A DNA stretch of 64,000 bases, from the NCBI GenBank assembly GCA_005888325.1, contig VAWU01000031.1, forward strand, positions 1-64,000, read 5' to 3'. Below the pieces are notes generated by a model. It saw nothing but the letters and a program-made list of their open reading frames with translations. It searched no databases and had not been told where the DNA came from. The translations under genes were made by a program, and so were the position numbers. Of the stretch, positions 26,275 to 33,471 are shown piece after piece. The stretch is from Actinomycetota bacterium. Its GTDB lineage: Bacteria > Actinomycetota > Acidimicrobiia > Acidimicrobiales > AC-14. Position 1 is the stretch's first letter; every line of letters starts with the position of its first letter.

Positions 26275-27065
26275 CAGGCCTCCTCTTCCTTGGGCCGGAG
26301 CACGTTCATCACGACCAGGATCACGACGGCGATGAACGCCAGGACGAACGAGGCGGCGTACGCACCGGCCACGTTGAAGTTCTGGAACTGCTGTTCGACA
26401 TAGAGCGTCAGGGTTTGGGTCTTGCCGACGAAGCGGCCCGACACCACGGCGATGGCGCCGAACTCGCCCAGGGAGCGCGCCAACGTGAGCACCACTCCGT
26501 AGGCGAGCGCCCAGCGGATGGCGGGCAGGGTCACCCTGCGAAAGGTCTGTACCGGCCCCGCGCCCAGCGTCCACGCGGCCTGTTCCTGCTCGATGCCGAT
26601 CTCCTCGAGCACCGGCGCGACCTCGCGCACGACGAGGGGCAGCGACACGAAGATGGTGGCCATCACCATGCCGGGAAGCGAGAAGATCACCTGGATGCCG
26701 CGATCGGCGAGCCAGCCGCCGAAGCTGGAGAACTTGCCGTAGACGAGGATCAACGCCAGCCCCACGACCACCGGCGACACGGCCAGGGGCAGGTCGATGA
26801 ATGCGTTGAGGAGACGCTTCCCCGGGAACTCGTGCCGGACCACCAGGACGGCGACGAGCACCCCGAACACCGTGTTGAGGATCACCGCGAGGATGGCGAC
26901 CTTCAGCGTGACCTGAAAGGCATGCAGCGCGTCGGGCTCCGTCAACTGGTGCCACACCGGGCTGAGCCCGTGCTGGAAGGTGCGCCAGAAGACCAGCCCG
27001 ACGGGCAGCACGAGCAGGAACAGCAGGTACGCGAGCGCCGCCAGTCGCAGTCCCCACTTAGCCAC
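26274..27065 (-). CDS. cysW: Sulfate ABC transporter permease
   Basis: A 263-residue permease with about six TM helices. The family feature [31 protein letters not shown] and the EAA-loop region [29 protein letters not shown] are clear. [15 protein letters not shown] follows, as in CysW. It overlaps the cysT stop by 8 bases and the cysA start by one. It forms the membrane channel with CysT. Confidence 0.92.
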   Translation of the reverse strand: MAKWGLRLAALAYLLFLLVLPVGLVFWRTFQHGLSPVWHQLTEPDALHAFQVTLKVAILAVILNTVFGVLVAVLVVRHEFPGKRLLNAFIDLPLAVSPVVVGLALILVYGKFSSFGGWLADRGIQVIFSLPGMVMATIFVSLPLVVREVAPVLEEIGIEQEQAAWTLGAGPVQTFRRVTLPAIRWALAYGVVLTLARSLGEFGAIAVVSGRFVGKTQTLTLYVEQQFQNFNVAGAYAASFVLAFIAVVILVVMNVLRPKEEEA

Positions 27066-27945
27066 GGCGCGCGCTCCAGCGCTTGATCACGTCGAGCGCC
27101 ACGATCACGGCCAGAGCCACCACGAGGAGGACCGTGGCCACCGCCGCGGCACCGGTGCGGTTGTCGCTCTCGATCTGGCCGAAGATCTGAACGGCCGAGA
27201 CCTGCGTTTTGAGCGGGATGTTCCCCGAGATGAGCACGGTGGAGCCGAACTCGGCGATCGCACGCGCGAACGACAGCGCGGTTCCCGCCAGGATGGCGGG
27301 CACCAGGTTGGGCAGCACGACGCGGCGGAAGATCGTCAGGTTGCCGGCGCCCAGCGACGCCGCGGCTTCTTCCATGTCGCGGTCGAGCTCCATGAGCACC
27401 GGTTGCACCGTGCGGACCACGAACGGCAGGGTCACGAACAACAGCGCGACCAGCACAGCGAGGCGGGTGTACGCCAGGTTGATCCCGATCGGCGTCTGTG
27501 GTCCGTAGAGCGCGAGGAGCACGAGACCCGCCACGATCGTCGGGAGCGCGAACGGCAGGTCGATCAGGCCGTTCACCACCCGCTTGCCCGGGAAGTCGTC
27601 GCGCACCAGCACCCACGCGATCAGCGTGCCGAACACGACGTTGATGACGGCCACGAGCAGCGACGCCACCACGGTGAGCCGGAGCGCGGCCCACGCCTCG
27701 GGGTTGGAGACCGAGCGCCAGAAGCCGGACAGGCCGCCGTCGGTCGACTTCCAGACCACGGCGGCCAGCGGGATGAGCACGATGAGGCTGAGGTACACCA
27801 TCGCCAGTCCCACGCCCATGCCCACGCCCGGTGACAGTCTCCGGCGGCGTGCGGCGGGGCCCGCCGGTGCGTGAGGCCGGCGTGCCGCGGGGCCCGCCGG
27901 TGCGTGAAGCGGGCCCAGCAGGACGGCGTCGCTACTTCTTGTCAA
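27058..27945 (-). CDS. cysT: Sulfate ABC transporter permease
   Basis: A 295-residue permease. DFPGKRVVNGLIDLPFALPTIVAGLVLLALYG and the EAA loop DMEEAAASLGAGNLTIFRRVVLPNLVPAIL, followed by ARAIAEFGSTVLISGN, identify CysT (CysU). The N-terminal 35 residues carry two copies of HAPAGPAARR from a 33-bp tandem repeat and are absent from ordinary homologues. A start further in, near MGVGLAMVYL, is therefore possible. As called, the start overlaps the sbp gene end by 14 bases. Confidence 0.92.
   Translation of the reverse strand: MTRSSDAVLLGPLHAPAGPAARRPHAPAGPAARRRRLSPGVGMGVGLAMVYLSLIVLIPLAAVVWKSTDGGLSGFWRSVSNPEAWAALRLTVVASLLVAVINVVFGTLIAWVLVRDDFPGKRVVNGLIDLPFALPTIVAGLVLLALYGPQTPIGINLAYTRLAVLVALLFVTLPFVVRTVQPVLMELDRDMEEAAASLGAGNLTIFRRVVLPNLVPAILAGTALSFARAIAEFGSTVLISGNIPLKTQVSAVQIFGQIESDNRTGAAAVATVLLVVALAVIVALDVIKRWSARRG
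27848..27913. repeat. 33-bp tandem duplication in the cysT 5' end
   Basis: Two adjoining 33-bp units (27848-27880 and 27881-27913) differ at about three positions. On the minus strand they encode the repeated HAPAGPAARR in the N-terminus of CysT. Because the length is a multiple of three, the frame is kept. Confidence 0.85.
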
Positions 27946-29014
27946 TCGACACTCCGAGCCCGCGCTCGATGCCGGCGACGATGCCGGTCGTGGGGTCGAA
28001 GAACTTCTTGCTCACGTCGGCCCACCCGCCGACATCGGCGATGGTGAAGAGCGTCTTGGGAGTCTCGAACTTCCGCGCCTTGGTCACGCCCTGGGTCGTG
28101 GGCCGGTAGCCGTTCTCGGCGAAGATCGCCTGGGCCGCCGGTGTGCGCAGGTACTCGATGAACGCCTTGGCCTGCTCCGGGTACTTCGAGTTCGACGTAA
28201 CCGCGATCGGGTTCTCGATGAGGATCGTCTGGTCGGGGATCGTGTAGTCGATGGCCTGGCCCTTGAGCTGGGCGAAGATCGCCTCGTTCTCGTAGGCGAG
28301 CATCACGTCGCCCTTGCCCGAGGTGAAGGTCTGCAGCGCCTTGCGGGCGCTGTCGTCCTGCACGGGCACGTTCCTGAAGAGCGCCTCGAGGTACGCCTTG
28401 GCGTCGGCCTCGGACCTGCCCTGCTTCAACTGCGCGCCCCAACCTGCCATCACGTTCCACCGGGCACCGCCGGACGTGAACGGGTTCGGCGTGATGACCT
28501 CGACTCCGGGCTTGGTCAGGTCGGACCAGGTCTTGATGTGCTTGGGGTTGCCCTTGCGGGTGACGAACGCCACGACCGAGTCGGTGATCATCCCCTTCTC
28601 GGGACCGCTGTTCCAGTCCGCGGCCACCAGGTTGGCTTTCACCAACCGGGTGATGTCGGGCTCGAGCGCGAAGGCGACGACGTCGGCGGTCAGGCCCGAC
28701 TCCACGGCCCGGCTCTGGTCACCGGAGGCCCCGAACGACTTGGTGAACGTGATGTTCTTGCCCTGGGGCGTCTGGCGGAAGGCCTCCGTGAGCTTGTCGT
28801 AGGCCTCCTGGGGCGTCGAGTACGCCACGAGCGTCAGCTGCGCCGCCGGGAGCGCCTTCGCCGCGGATCCCGCGGCGGTCGTGCCGGTCGACTTCGCGGC
28901 GGTCTTGTTCTTGCTGTCGCCGCAACCGGCGGCCAGGAGCACCAGCGTCAGCGCCAATGCCAGCAGCGACGTGAGGCGCCGCCACGAGGGTCGTCGGATG
29001 GGATCGGAAGTCAT
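27932..29014 (-). CDS. sbp: Sulfate-binding lipoprotein
   Basis: A 360-residue periplasmic-type binding protein with a lipoprotein signal (LLALALTLVLLAAGC; lipid Cys at about residue 31). The mature part has LTLVAYSTPQEAYDKL, FTKSFGASGDQSRAVESGL, ADVVAFALEPDI, ITPNPFTSGGARWNVMAGWG and GKGDVMLAYENEAI, all typical of sulfate-binding proteins of the Sbp/CysP type. It is the first gene of the sulfate operon and delivers sulfate or thiosulfate to CysT/CysW. The AT-rich control element lies 50-75 bp upstream of its start. Confidence 0.93.
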   Translation of the reverse strand: MTSDPIRRPSWRRLTSLLALALTLVLLAAGCGDSKNKTAAKSTGTTAAGSAAKALPAAQLTLVAYSTPQEAYDKLTEAFRQTPQGKNITFTKSFGASGDQSRAVESGLTADVVAFALEPDITRLVKANLVAADWNSGPEKGMITDSVVAFVTRKGNPKHIKTWSDLTKPGVEVITPNPFTSGGARWNVMAGWGAQLKQGRSEADAKAYLEALFRNVPVQDDSARKALQTFTSGKGDVMLAYENEAIFAQLKGQAIDYTIPDQTILIENPIAVTSNSKYPEQAKAFIEYLRTPAAQAIFAENGYRPTTQGVTKARKFETPKTLFTIADVGGWADVSKKFFDPTTGIVAGIERGLGVSIDKK

Positions 29015-29063
29015 CGTCGGTACGCCCTCCGTCAGGCTCGGTCACGCTCCCTTTATGAAGCTT

Positions 29064-29088
29064 TCCTATAGAATAGGTGCAGAATAGG
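29064..29088 (-). promoter_or_regulatory. Candidate promoter/operator upstream of sbp
   Basis: An AT-rich island in GC-rich surroundings. It holds an inverted repeat CCTAT-AGA-ATAGG at 29065-29077 and a direct repeat AGAATAGG (29070-29077 and 29081-29088) with an 11-base period, about one helical turn. It lies 50-75 bases before the sbp ATG. Paired, phased half-sites of this kind suggest a regulator binding site, possibly for sulfur control. The regulator is not in the window as far as I can tell. Confidence 0.55.
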
Positions 29089-29117
29089 AGGACGAGGTCG
29101 GGTGCGTCAAGCACGGC

Positions 29118-29148
29118 GACGGCCATGTCACCTCCCTGCCGTCACGGC
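29118..29148. repeat. 31-bp direct repeat, left copy
   Basis: Exactly identical to 29778-29808. Read on the minus strand it contains a TGA, a GGGAGGTGAC ribosome site and ATGGCC. Here it spans the 3' end (stop at 29142-29144) of the DUF3472-like gene. Its ATG at 29126 opens a frame that leads nowhere recognisable. Confidence 0.9.
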
Positions 29149-29786
29149 CCGCCCATCACGTGGAGGACGCCGTCGGGCACATCCCCGACCGAGGAGCCCG
29201 GGCAGCCGGGTGGCTCGCTGAGGTGATGCCGGCGTCCGACAGGGGCGACCGTCCCCCCGTCGGCGGTTGGCACGCCGAAGCGCGCGACCGCGTGCGCGAG
29301 GTCCGCGCACGTGGAGACTCGTCCCGGGTAGCGCTCGGTCCACATGATCGACACGTCGCGGAGGCCCTTCCACCGCGGCGGCACCTCGATGCGGCCGATG
29401 AGACGCCCGCCGACGAACGCCTCCCACAGGTGGGGCCCGCCGGTGACCACCCGCAGCTCGTAGGTCGATCCGACCTCCCACTCGAAGGGGATGCGGACGC
29501 TGTAGCCCTCACCTTCGCCGTCGAACCGCGACATGTAGACGGGCCCGCCTGCGGTCACCGCGTCCCAGATGGAGAAGATGGCGATCTTTCCGGTCGGCTC
29601 CGAGCCGAGGGTCTGCAGACCCACGTAGCCCGCCTCGCCGCCGACCAGCCAGAACTGGTGGCTCCAGAAGTAGCCGTCGGGCGTCGGGTCGGTGTGCGGC
29701 GTGAGCTCCCACTCGAAGCTCGCATAGCCGTCGGGCGCGTCCGGCCAGCGCCAGTCGGTGTAGGTACCCGTGATGCGGACGGCCAT
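29142..29786 (-). CDS. DUF3472-like beta-sandwich protein
   Basis: A 214-residue protein without a signal peptide. The central part, QFWLVGGEAGYVGLQTLGSE, IAIFSIWDAV, SRFDGEGEGYSVRIPFEW and VGSTYELRVVTGG, resembles the DUF3472 group (FSxWD, GEGxG, YxW..G.TY), thought to be carbohydrate-associated, though no activity is known. The C-terminal 40 residues are Pro/Gly/His-rich. A strong GGGAGGTGAC ribosome site precedes the ATG at 29786. The gene is bracketed by a 31-bp exact direct repeat that contains its own ribosome site and start. Confidence 0.6.
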   Translation of the reverse strand: MAVRITGTYTDWRWPDAPDGYASFEWELTPHTDPTPDGYFWSHQFWLVGGEAGYVGLQTLGSEPTGKIAIFSIWDAVTAGGPVYMSRFDGEGEGYSVRIPFEWEVGSTYELRVVTGGPHLWEAFVGGRLIGRIEVPPRWKGLRDVSIMWTERYPGRVSTCADLAHAVARFGVPTADGGTVAPVGRRHHLSEPPGCPGSSVGDVPDGVLHVMGGP

Positions 29787-29808
29787 GTCACCTCCCTGCC
29801 GTCACGGC
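29778..29808. repeat. 31-bp direct repeat, right copy
   Basis: Identical to 29118-29148, 660 bp away. It carries the real ribosome site and start codon of the DUF3472-like gene. Its right end touches hairpin D. The arrangement is what remains when a tandem gene duplication collapses. Confidence 0.9.
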
Positions 29809-29855
29809 TTCTTGGTGCGCTCATCCACCGCGACGGTGGTTGCGCGCGACGAGAA
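29808..29855. repeat. Dispersed nested-hairpin repeat, copy D
   Basis: Left arm CTTCTTGGTGCGC (29808-29820), inner CCACCGCGACGGTGG (29825-29839) and an imperfect right arm GCGCGACGAGAAG ending near 29855. The left arm agrees with copy C and the right arm with copy A. It lies between the CocE-type hydrolase stop and the DUF3472-like start, both minus strand, in the position of a terminator. Confidence 0.7.
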
Positions 29856-29869
29856 GGGCAACCTGCCGT

Positions 29870-32266
29870 CTACCCCGGCAGGTTGTGGACCGGCACGAAC
29901 GGACGGCAGGGCATCCCGCGCAGCGAAGGGCAGGGCGGGAGCCGTCGGGGCCCCACGTGGTAGTTGGGAACGACCGACAGCACGAGCGCGGAGGCCATGT
30001 CGTGCGTGCGCGCCACCCGGTGCGTCGGTATCGCCCCGTGGTAGTCCGGGGCCTCGAACTCCCAGGTCGCGTGGTTGCGGCCCGGTGTGGCAACCGTCAA
30101 CCGGAGTCGGGAGCCGGCGCGGAACGCGTGGGCGAACGCGGGGATCTCGATCTTGGCGCGGACGAACTTCCCCGGCACCAACGGCTCGAAGTCGTCCTCT
30201 TCGAACGAGTGACCGATCTCCAAGCCCTTCGTGCGGCTCTCGTCGATCTTGCGGTGGCCGAGCCGGAGCCACCCGTTCTGCACGAGGTACTCGATGCCGT
30301 CGGGTCGCACCTCGGAGATCGACACCTGCACGTCGGCGGCCGTGGCGTCGCTCGCGACATGGAGATCGACGTAGCCCGGGCCGGCGACCACGAGGTCGTC
30401 GGGCAGCGGAGGGGTGAGGTAGGAGAGCTGCTTGCCTTCGTCGAAACGGGTCCAGTCGAAGTCCCAGAGGCGGTCGAGCAGCCCGTAGGGCTTGTTCTCG
30501 AAGATCGTCTTGTCGCCCGCGGCGGGATCGAATTGGAACGCATCGACACCGCCCCGCTCGGAGGGGCCCGATCTCGGGGGCCGGTCATCGGTGAGGCTCT
30601 CCGCAGGCCCGAAGAACCAAGTCCGGCGATCGGCCTGCTGGTGGGGCGGCGGCCACGTGGGGAACGTCAACTCGAAGGTACCGATCGGCTCGCCCCGCTC
30701 GTTGCCCCCGATGCCGCTCTCGAAGATCACGCGCACCGGCTGCTCGGCCTCGTAGCCGCGCCGCGCCGCCTGGTAGTCGTTGCCGAACCAGAAGGGCCAG
30801 CGATCTCGCTCGATCACCGTGTCGCGCAGGTTGAAGGCGGCTGCCAGGACGGGCGCGGCTGCGACCCGGATGATCGGGTTCATCTTGGGCACGCGTTCGG
30901 CCACATAGAACTCGAGGAACTCGAACCACCGGTTGATGTTCGACGGCGCGTACCCGTCGGGGTGTCGACCGTTCCAGAGGGCGACGCGGAGCACCGGCGC
31001 ACGGTCGAAGTTGTCGACCATGGTGTTGAACTGCGCTCCCGTCTGCTCGTCCTGGAACGCACCGGTGAGGTACACGGGCACGTCGATGTCGCGCACGAGC
31101 CGGCGCAGATCGCGCGCCTCCAGGGTCTCGGGGTAGAACTCGATGGCGCGCCCGAACTTCTCGAAGTTGGGGTTGAGGTTGTGGGCGCGCTGGTTGGACG
31201 CACAGGTCGTGTCGCCGCCGGCGATGCGATCCGCCACCCAGCTCGAACCTCCCGGTGCCGCAGCGCGGTCGCGCTCGGCCAGCCACTGCTTGGCGAACCC
31301 GCTGTTGTAGATACCGCCGGGCCACTGCTCGAGATAGGGGTCGGCGATCACCGACTGGGGCAACACGGCCGCGAGGTGAGGTGGGCGCGTCGACGCCACG
31401 TAGAGCTGCGAGATCCCCGAGTAGGAGAGCCCCACCATGCCCACGTGGTTGTGCAGCACCCACGGCTGGCGGGCGACGGTCTCGACGATGTCGTAGCCGT
31501 CGGCCTGCTGCGCGGGGTTGAAGATGTCGAAGACGCCGCCCGCGCAGGCGCTGCCCCGCATGTTCACCGCGACAGTGGCGTAACCGAAGGCGCGCGCGAG
31601 CCGGACCCCCGGCTCTTCCGACGCGGGGTTCGACGGCGAGTAGCCGGAGTATTCGATCACGGTCGGGTAGGGCCCGCTGCCGTAGAACGCGGGGTCGGGG
31701 AAGCGAATCATCGCGGAGAGCGTCACCCCGTCACGCATCTCGAGATACCGGAAGCCGTTCTCGAGGGACGAGCCCGGCAGGACGTTGCCGAGGACGTCGA
31801 GCCGGGCGCCGTCGAGGTGCTGGCGCGCGTACAGCGACTGGTCGGGGACGTCGTCGCGCCCCAGCACCCGGAACGACGCGGTGGTGAGCGGCGGACGGGC
31901 GCTGTCGTCGCGGATCACGTAGCGGCCGGGCTCGACCACCCCGCCTCCCCTGACCTCGGGGATCGCCGCGTCGGGACCGGCTTGGAGCACCGCGTGCCTG
32001 GCAGGCAGGTAGGCGAAGTTCACCTGGCCGTACGCATCGGCGCGGTAGGTGAGGCGCCTGTGCCCGTCGTGGTAGAGGGTCAAGGGCTGGCCCGGGCTCG
32101 CCCCGGTGACCGTGACCTGCTCGACCCCCGGGTGCACCCCCCAGCTCGCGGCGACCGCCCCTCGGCGCTCCGCGGTGGCGGTCGCGGGGCCCGCGGCGGC
32201 CACCAGCGCGAGCACCGCCAGCCCGGCCGCGGCCCGCGCCCGCACCGTCGCCCCGCTTCGCCGCAT
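29870..32266 (-). CDS. Secreted CocE/NonD (X-Pro dipeptidyl-peptidase-type) hydrolase
   Basis: A 798-residue exported serine hydrolase. The signal peptide (about residues 1-32, ending ATATA) precedes an N-terminal beta domain. The S15-type alpha/beta core has VIEYSGYSP, NMRGSACAGG and the nucleophile HVGMVGLSYSGISQL, then a cap region. The C-terminal jelly-roll domain ends AGSRLRLTVATPGRNHATWEF. The family cleaves proline peptides, cocaine-like esters or glutaryl amides; the substrate cannot be chosen here. The length is somewhat above the typical 600-700 residues because of the N-terminal domain. Hairpin D lies just downstream. Confidence 0.85.
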   Translation of the reverse strand: MRRSGATVRARAAAGLAVLALVAAAGPATATAERRGAVAASWGVHPGVEQVTVTGASPGQPLTLYHDGHRRLTYRADAYGQVNFAYLPARHAVLQAGPDAAIPEVRGGGVVEPGRYVIRDDSARPPLTTASFRVLGRDDVPDQSLYARQHLDGARLDVLGNVLPGSSLENGFRYLEMRDGVTLSAMIRFPDPAFYGSGPYPTVIEYSGYSPSNPASEEPGVRLARAFGYATVAVNMRGSACAGGVFDIFNPAQQADGYDIVETVARQPWVLHNHVGMVGLSYSGISQLYVASTRPPHLAAVLPQSVIADPYLEQWPGGIYNSGFAKQWLAERDRAAAPGGSSWVADRIAGGDTTCASNQRAHNLNPNFEKFGRAIEFYPETLEARDLRRLVRDIDVPVYLTGAFQDEQTGAQFNTMVDNFDRAPVLRVALWNGRHPDGYAPSNINRWFEFLEFYVAERVPKMNPIIRVAAAPVLAAAFNLRDTVIERDRWPFWFGNDYQAARRGYEAEQPVRVIFESGIGGNERGEPIGTFELTFPTWPPPHQQADRRTWFFGPAESLTDDRPPRSGPSERGGVDAFQFDPAAGDKTIFENKPYGLLDRLWDFDWTRFDEGKQLSYLTPPLPDDLVVAGPGYVDLHVASDATAADVQVSISEVRPDGIEYLVQNGWLRLGHRKIDESRTKGLEIGHSFEEDDFEPLVPGKFVRAKIEIPAFAHAFRAGSRLRLTVATPGRNHATWEFEAPDYHGAIPTHRVARTHDMASALVLSVVPNYHVGPRRLPPCPSLRGMPCRPFVPVHNLPG

Positions 32267-32335
32267 CGCGCTCCCTCCGTGGTCGCCGCACGCTACCCCT
32301 GGACGGAGGGCGGAGCGGGCCTACACTGCGCCGCG

Positions 32336-33112
32336 ATGGGGCGTGTCCTGGCCGTGGCGAACCAGAAGGGCGGCGTGGCCAAGACCACGACCGTGCACGC
32401 ACTCGCCGTCGCCTTGGCCGAACTGGGTGAGAGCGTGCTGGTCGTCGACCTCGACCCGCAGGCCTGCCTGACGTTCTCGATGGGACTCGACCCCGACTCA
32501 CTCGACGCGTCGGTGCACGACGTGTTCGTGCGGGGAACGCCGGCCGCGAAGGTGATCCAGCACGTCGAGGGGGTCGACCTGCTGCCGGCCACGATCGACC
32601 TGGCCGGGTCGGAGGTGCACCTGCTCACGCGAACCGGGCGAGAGCACGCGCTCGCGCGGGCGATCGCGCCACTCGGGCCGATGTACGACACCGTGATCAT
32701 CGACTGCCCGCCGTCGCTCGGTGTCCTCACCATCAACGGGCTCACGGTCGCGGAGCAGGTGCTCGTGCCGCTCCAGTGTGAGGCATTGAGCCATCGCGGC
32801 GTCGCGCAGCTCCTCGAGACGATCGACGACGTGCGTCTGTTCGCGAACCCTGCGCTGAGCGTCCGGGGGATCATCGCGACCATGTACGACGGCCGCACCC
32901 GCCACAGCCGCGCCATCCTCGACGACGTCCGCAGCCGCTACGCGTTGAACGTGCTCGAGCCACCGGTGCCCAAGTCGGTTCGGTTCGCGGAGGCTCCCGC
33001 GCAGGGCCACTCGATCCTCCGGCATGCGTCGGGCTCGGCCGGCGCGGAGGCCTACCGCGCCATCGCGCGCACGCTGCACGGCGATCTCACGAACGCCGAC
33101 GACGCGACCTGA
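32336..33112 (+). CDS. ParA/Soj-family ATPase
   Basis: A 258-residue ParA-type ATPase. The deviant Walker A VANQKGGVAKTTT, switch VDLDPQACLTFSMG, Walker B TVIIDCPPSLGVLTINGL and the ARTRHSR-like TMYDGRTRHSRAIL region are intact. Such ATPases position chromosomes, plasmids or protein complexes on the nucleoid. No ParB or parS lies nearby. The stop overlaps by one base (TGATG) the start of a small CxxC protein, suggesting the two work together. The ATG at 32336 is where homology begins. Confidence 0.9.
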   Translation: MGRVLAVANQKGGVAKTTTVHALAVALAELGESVLVVDLDPQACLTFSMGLDPDSLDASVHDVFVRGTPAAKVIQHVEGVDLLPATIDLAGSEVHLLTRTGREHALARAIAPLGPMYDTVIIDCPPSLGVLTINGLTVAEQVLVPLQCEALSHRGVAQLLETIDDVRLFANPALSVRGIIATMYDGRTRHSRAILDDVRSRYALNVLEPPVPKSVRFAEAPAQGHSILRHASGSAGAEAYRAIARTLHGDLTNADDAT

Positions 33113-33426
33113 TGCCGAGCTCGCGCGATCCGCTCGGCAAACATGCGCTGTTCTGGGTGCCCGGCGAGCGCGCCGATCCGAAGCCCTTCGAGTCGAAGGG
33201 GCCGGTTCCCGGCAAGCGCGCGCTCTTCTCGGCACCCGACCGCCAGCCCGGCGCGATCACGCTCGAGTGCTCGGCGTGCCGTGCCCGGTCGCAGGTGTCG
33301 TACATCGAGTTCGTGCGCCGTCATCTCCCGATGTGGCTCTGGTTGCCGGGCCGCCACTTCTCGCGGCTGATGAGGTGCCCTGCGTGCGAGCGCCGTGCGT
33401 GGGTCCGCGTCACCTGGCGGCCCTGA
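33112..33426 (+). CDS. Small zinc-ribbon-like protein coupled to ParA
   Basis: A 104-residue protein of unknown family. The N-terminal half is basic with a partial repeat: HALFWVPGERADPKP and RALFSAPDRQPG. The C-terminal half has CSACRARSQ and CPACERRAW, a pair of CxxC knuckles likely to bind zinc, flanking a Trp/Leu-rich stretch (LPMWLWLPGRHFSR). Its start overlaps the parA stop. A role as a ParA partner or DNA-binding factor is inference from position only. Confidence 0.75.
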   Translation: MPSSRDPLGKHALFWVPGERADPKPFESKGPVPGKRALFSAPDRQPGAITLECSACRARSQVSYIEFVRRHLPMWLWLPGRHFSRLMRCPACERRAWVRVTWRP

Positions 33427-33471
33427 CCGGTCCCGAATCGCACCGCCAGCCCGACGACGAGGGAGACGCCA

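Noticed and set aside
29840-32335. Long upstream extension of the ParA frame
   Set aside because: ParA homology begins exactly at the ATG at 32336. The preceding 830 codons are antisense to the CocE-type hydrolase and show no domain.
32336-33112. ParA as a sign of a plasmid or chromosome origin
   Set aside because: There is no ParB, replication gene, DnaA box cluster or parS-like palindrome nearby, and the neighbours are metabolic genes.
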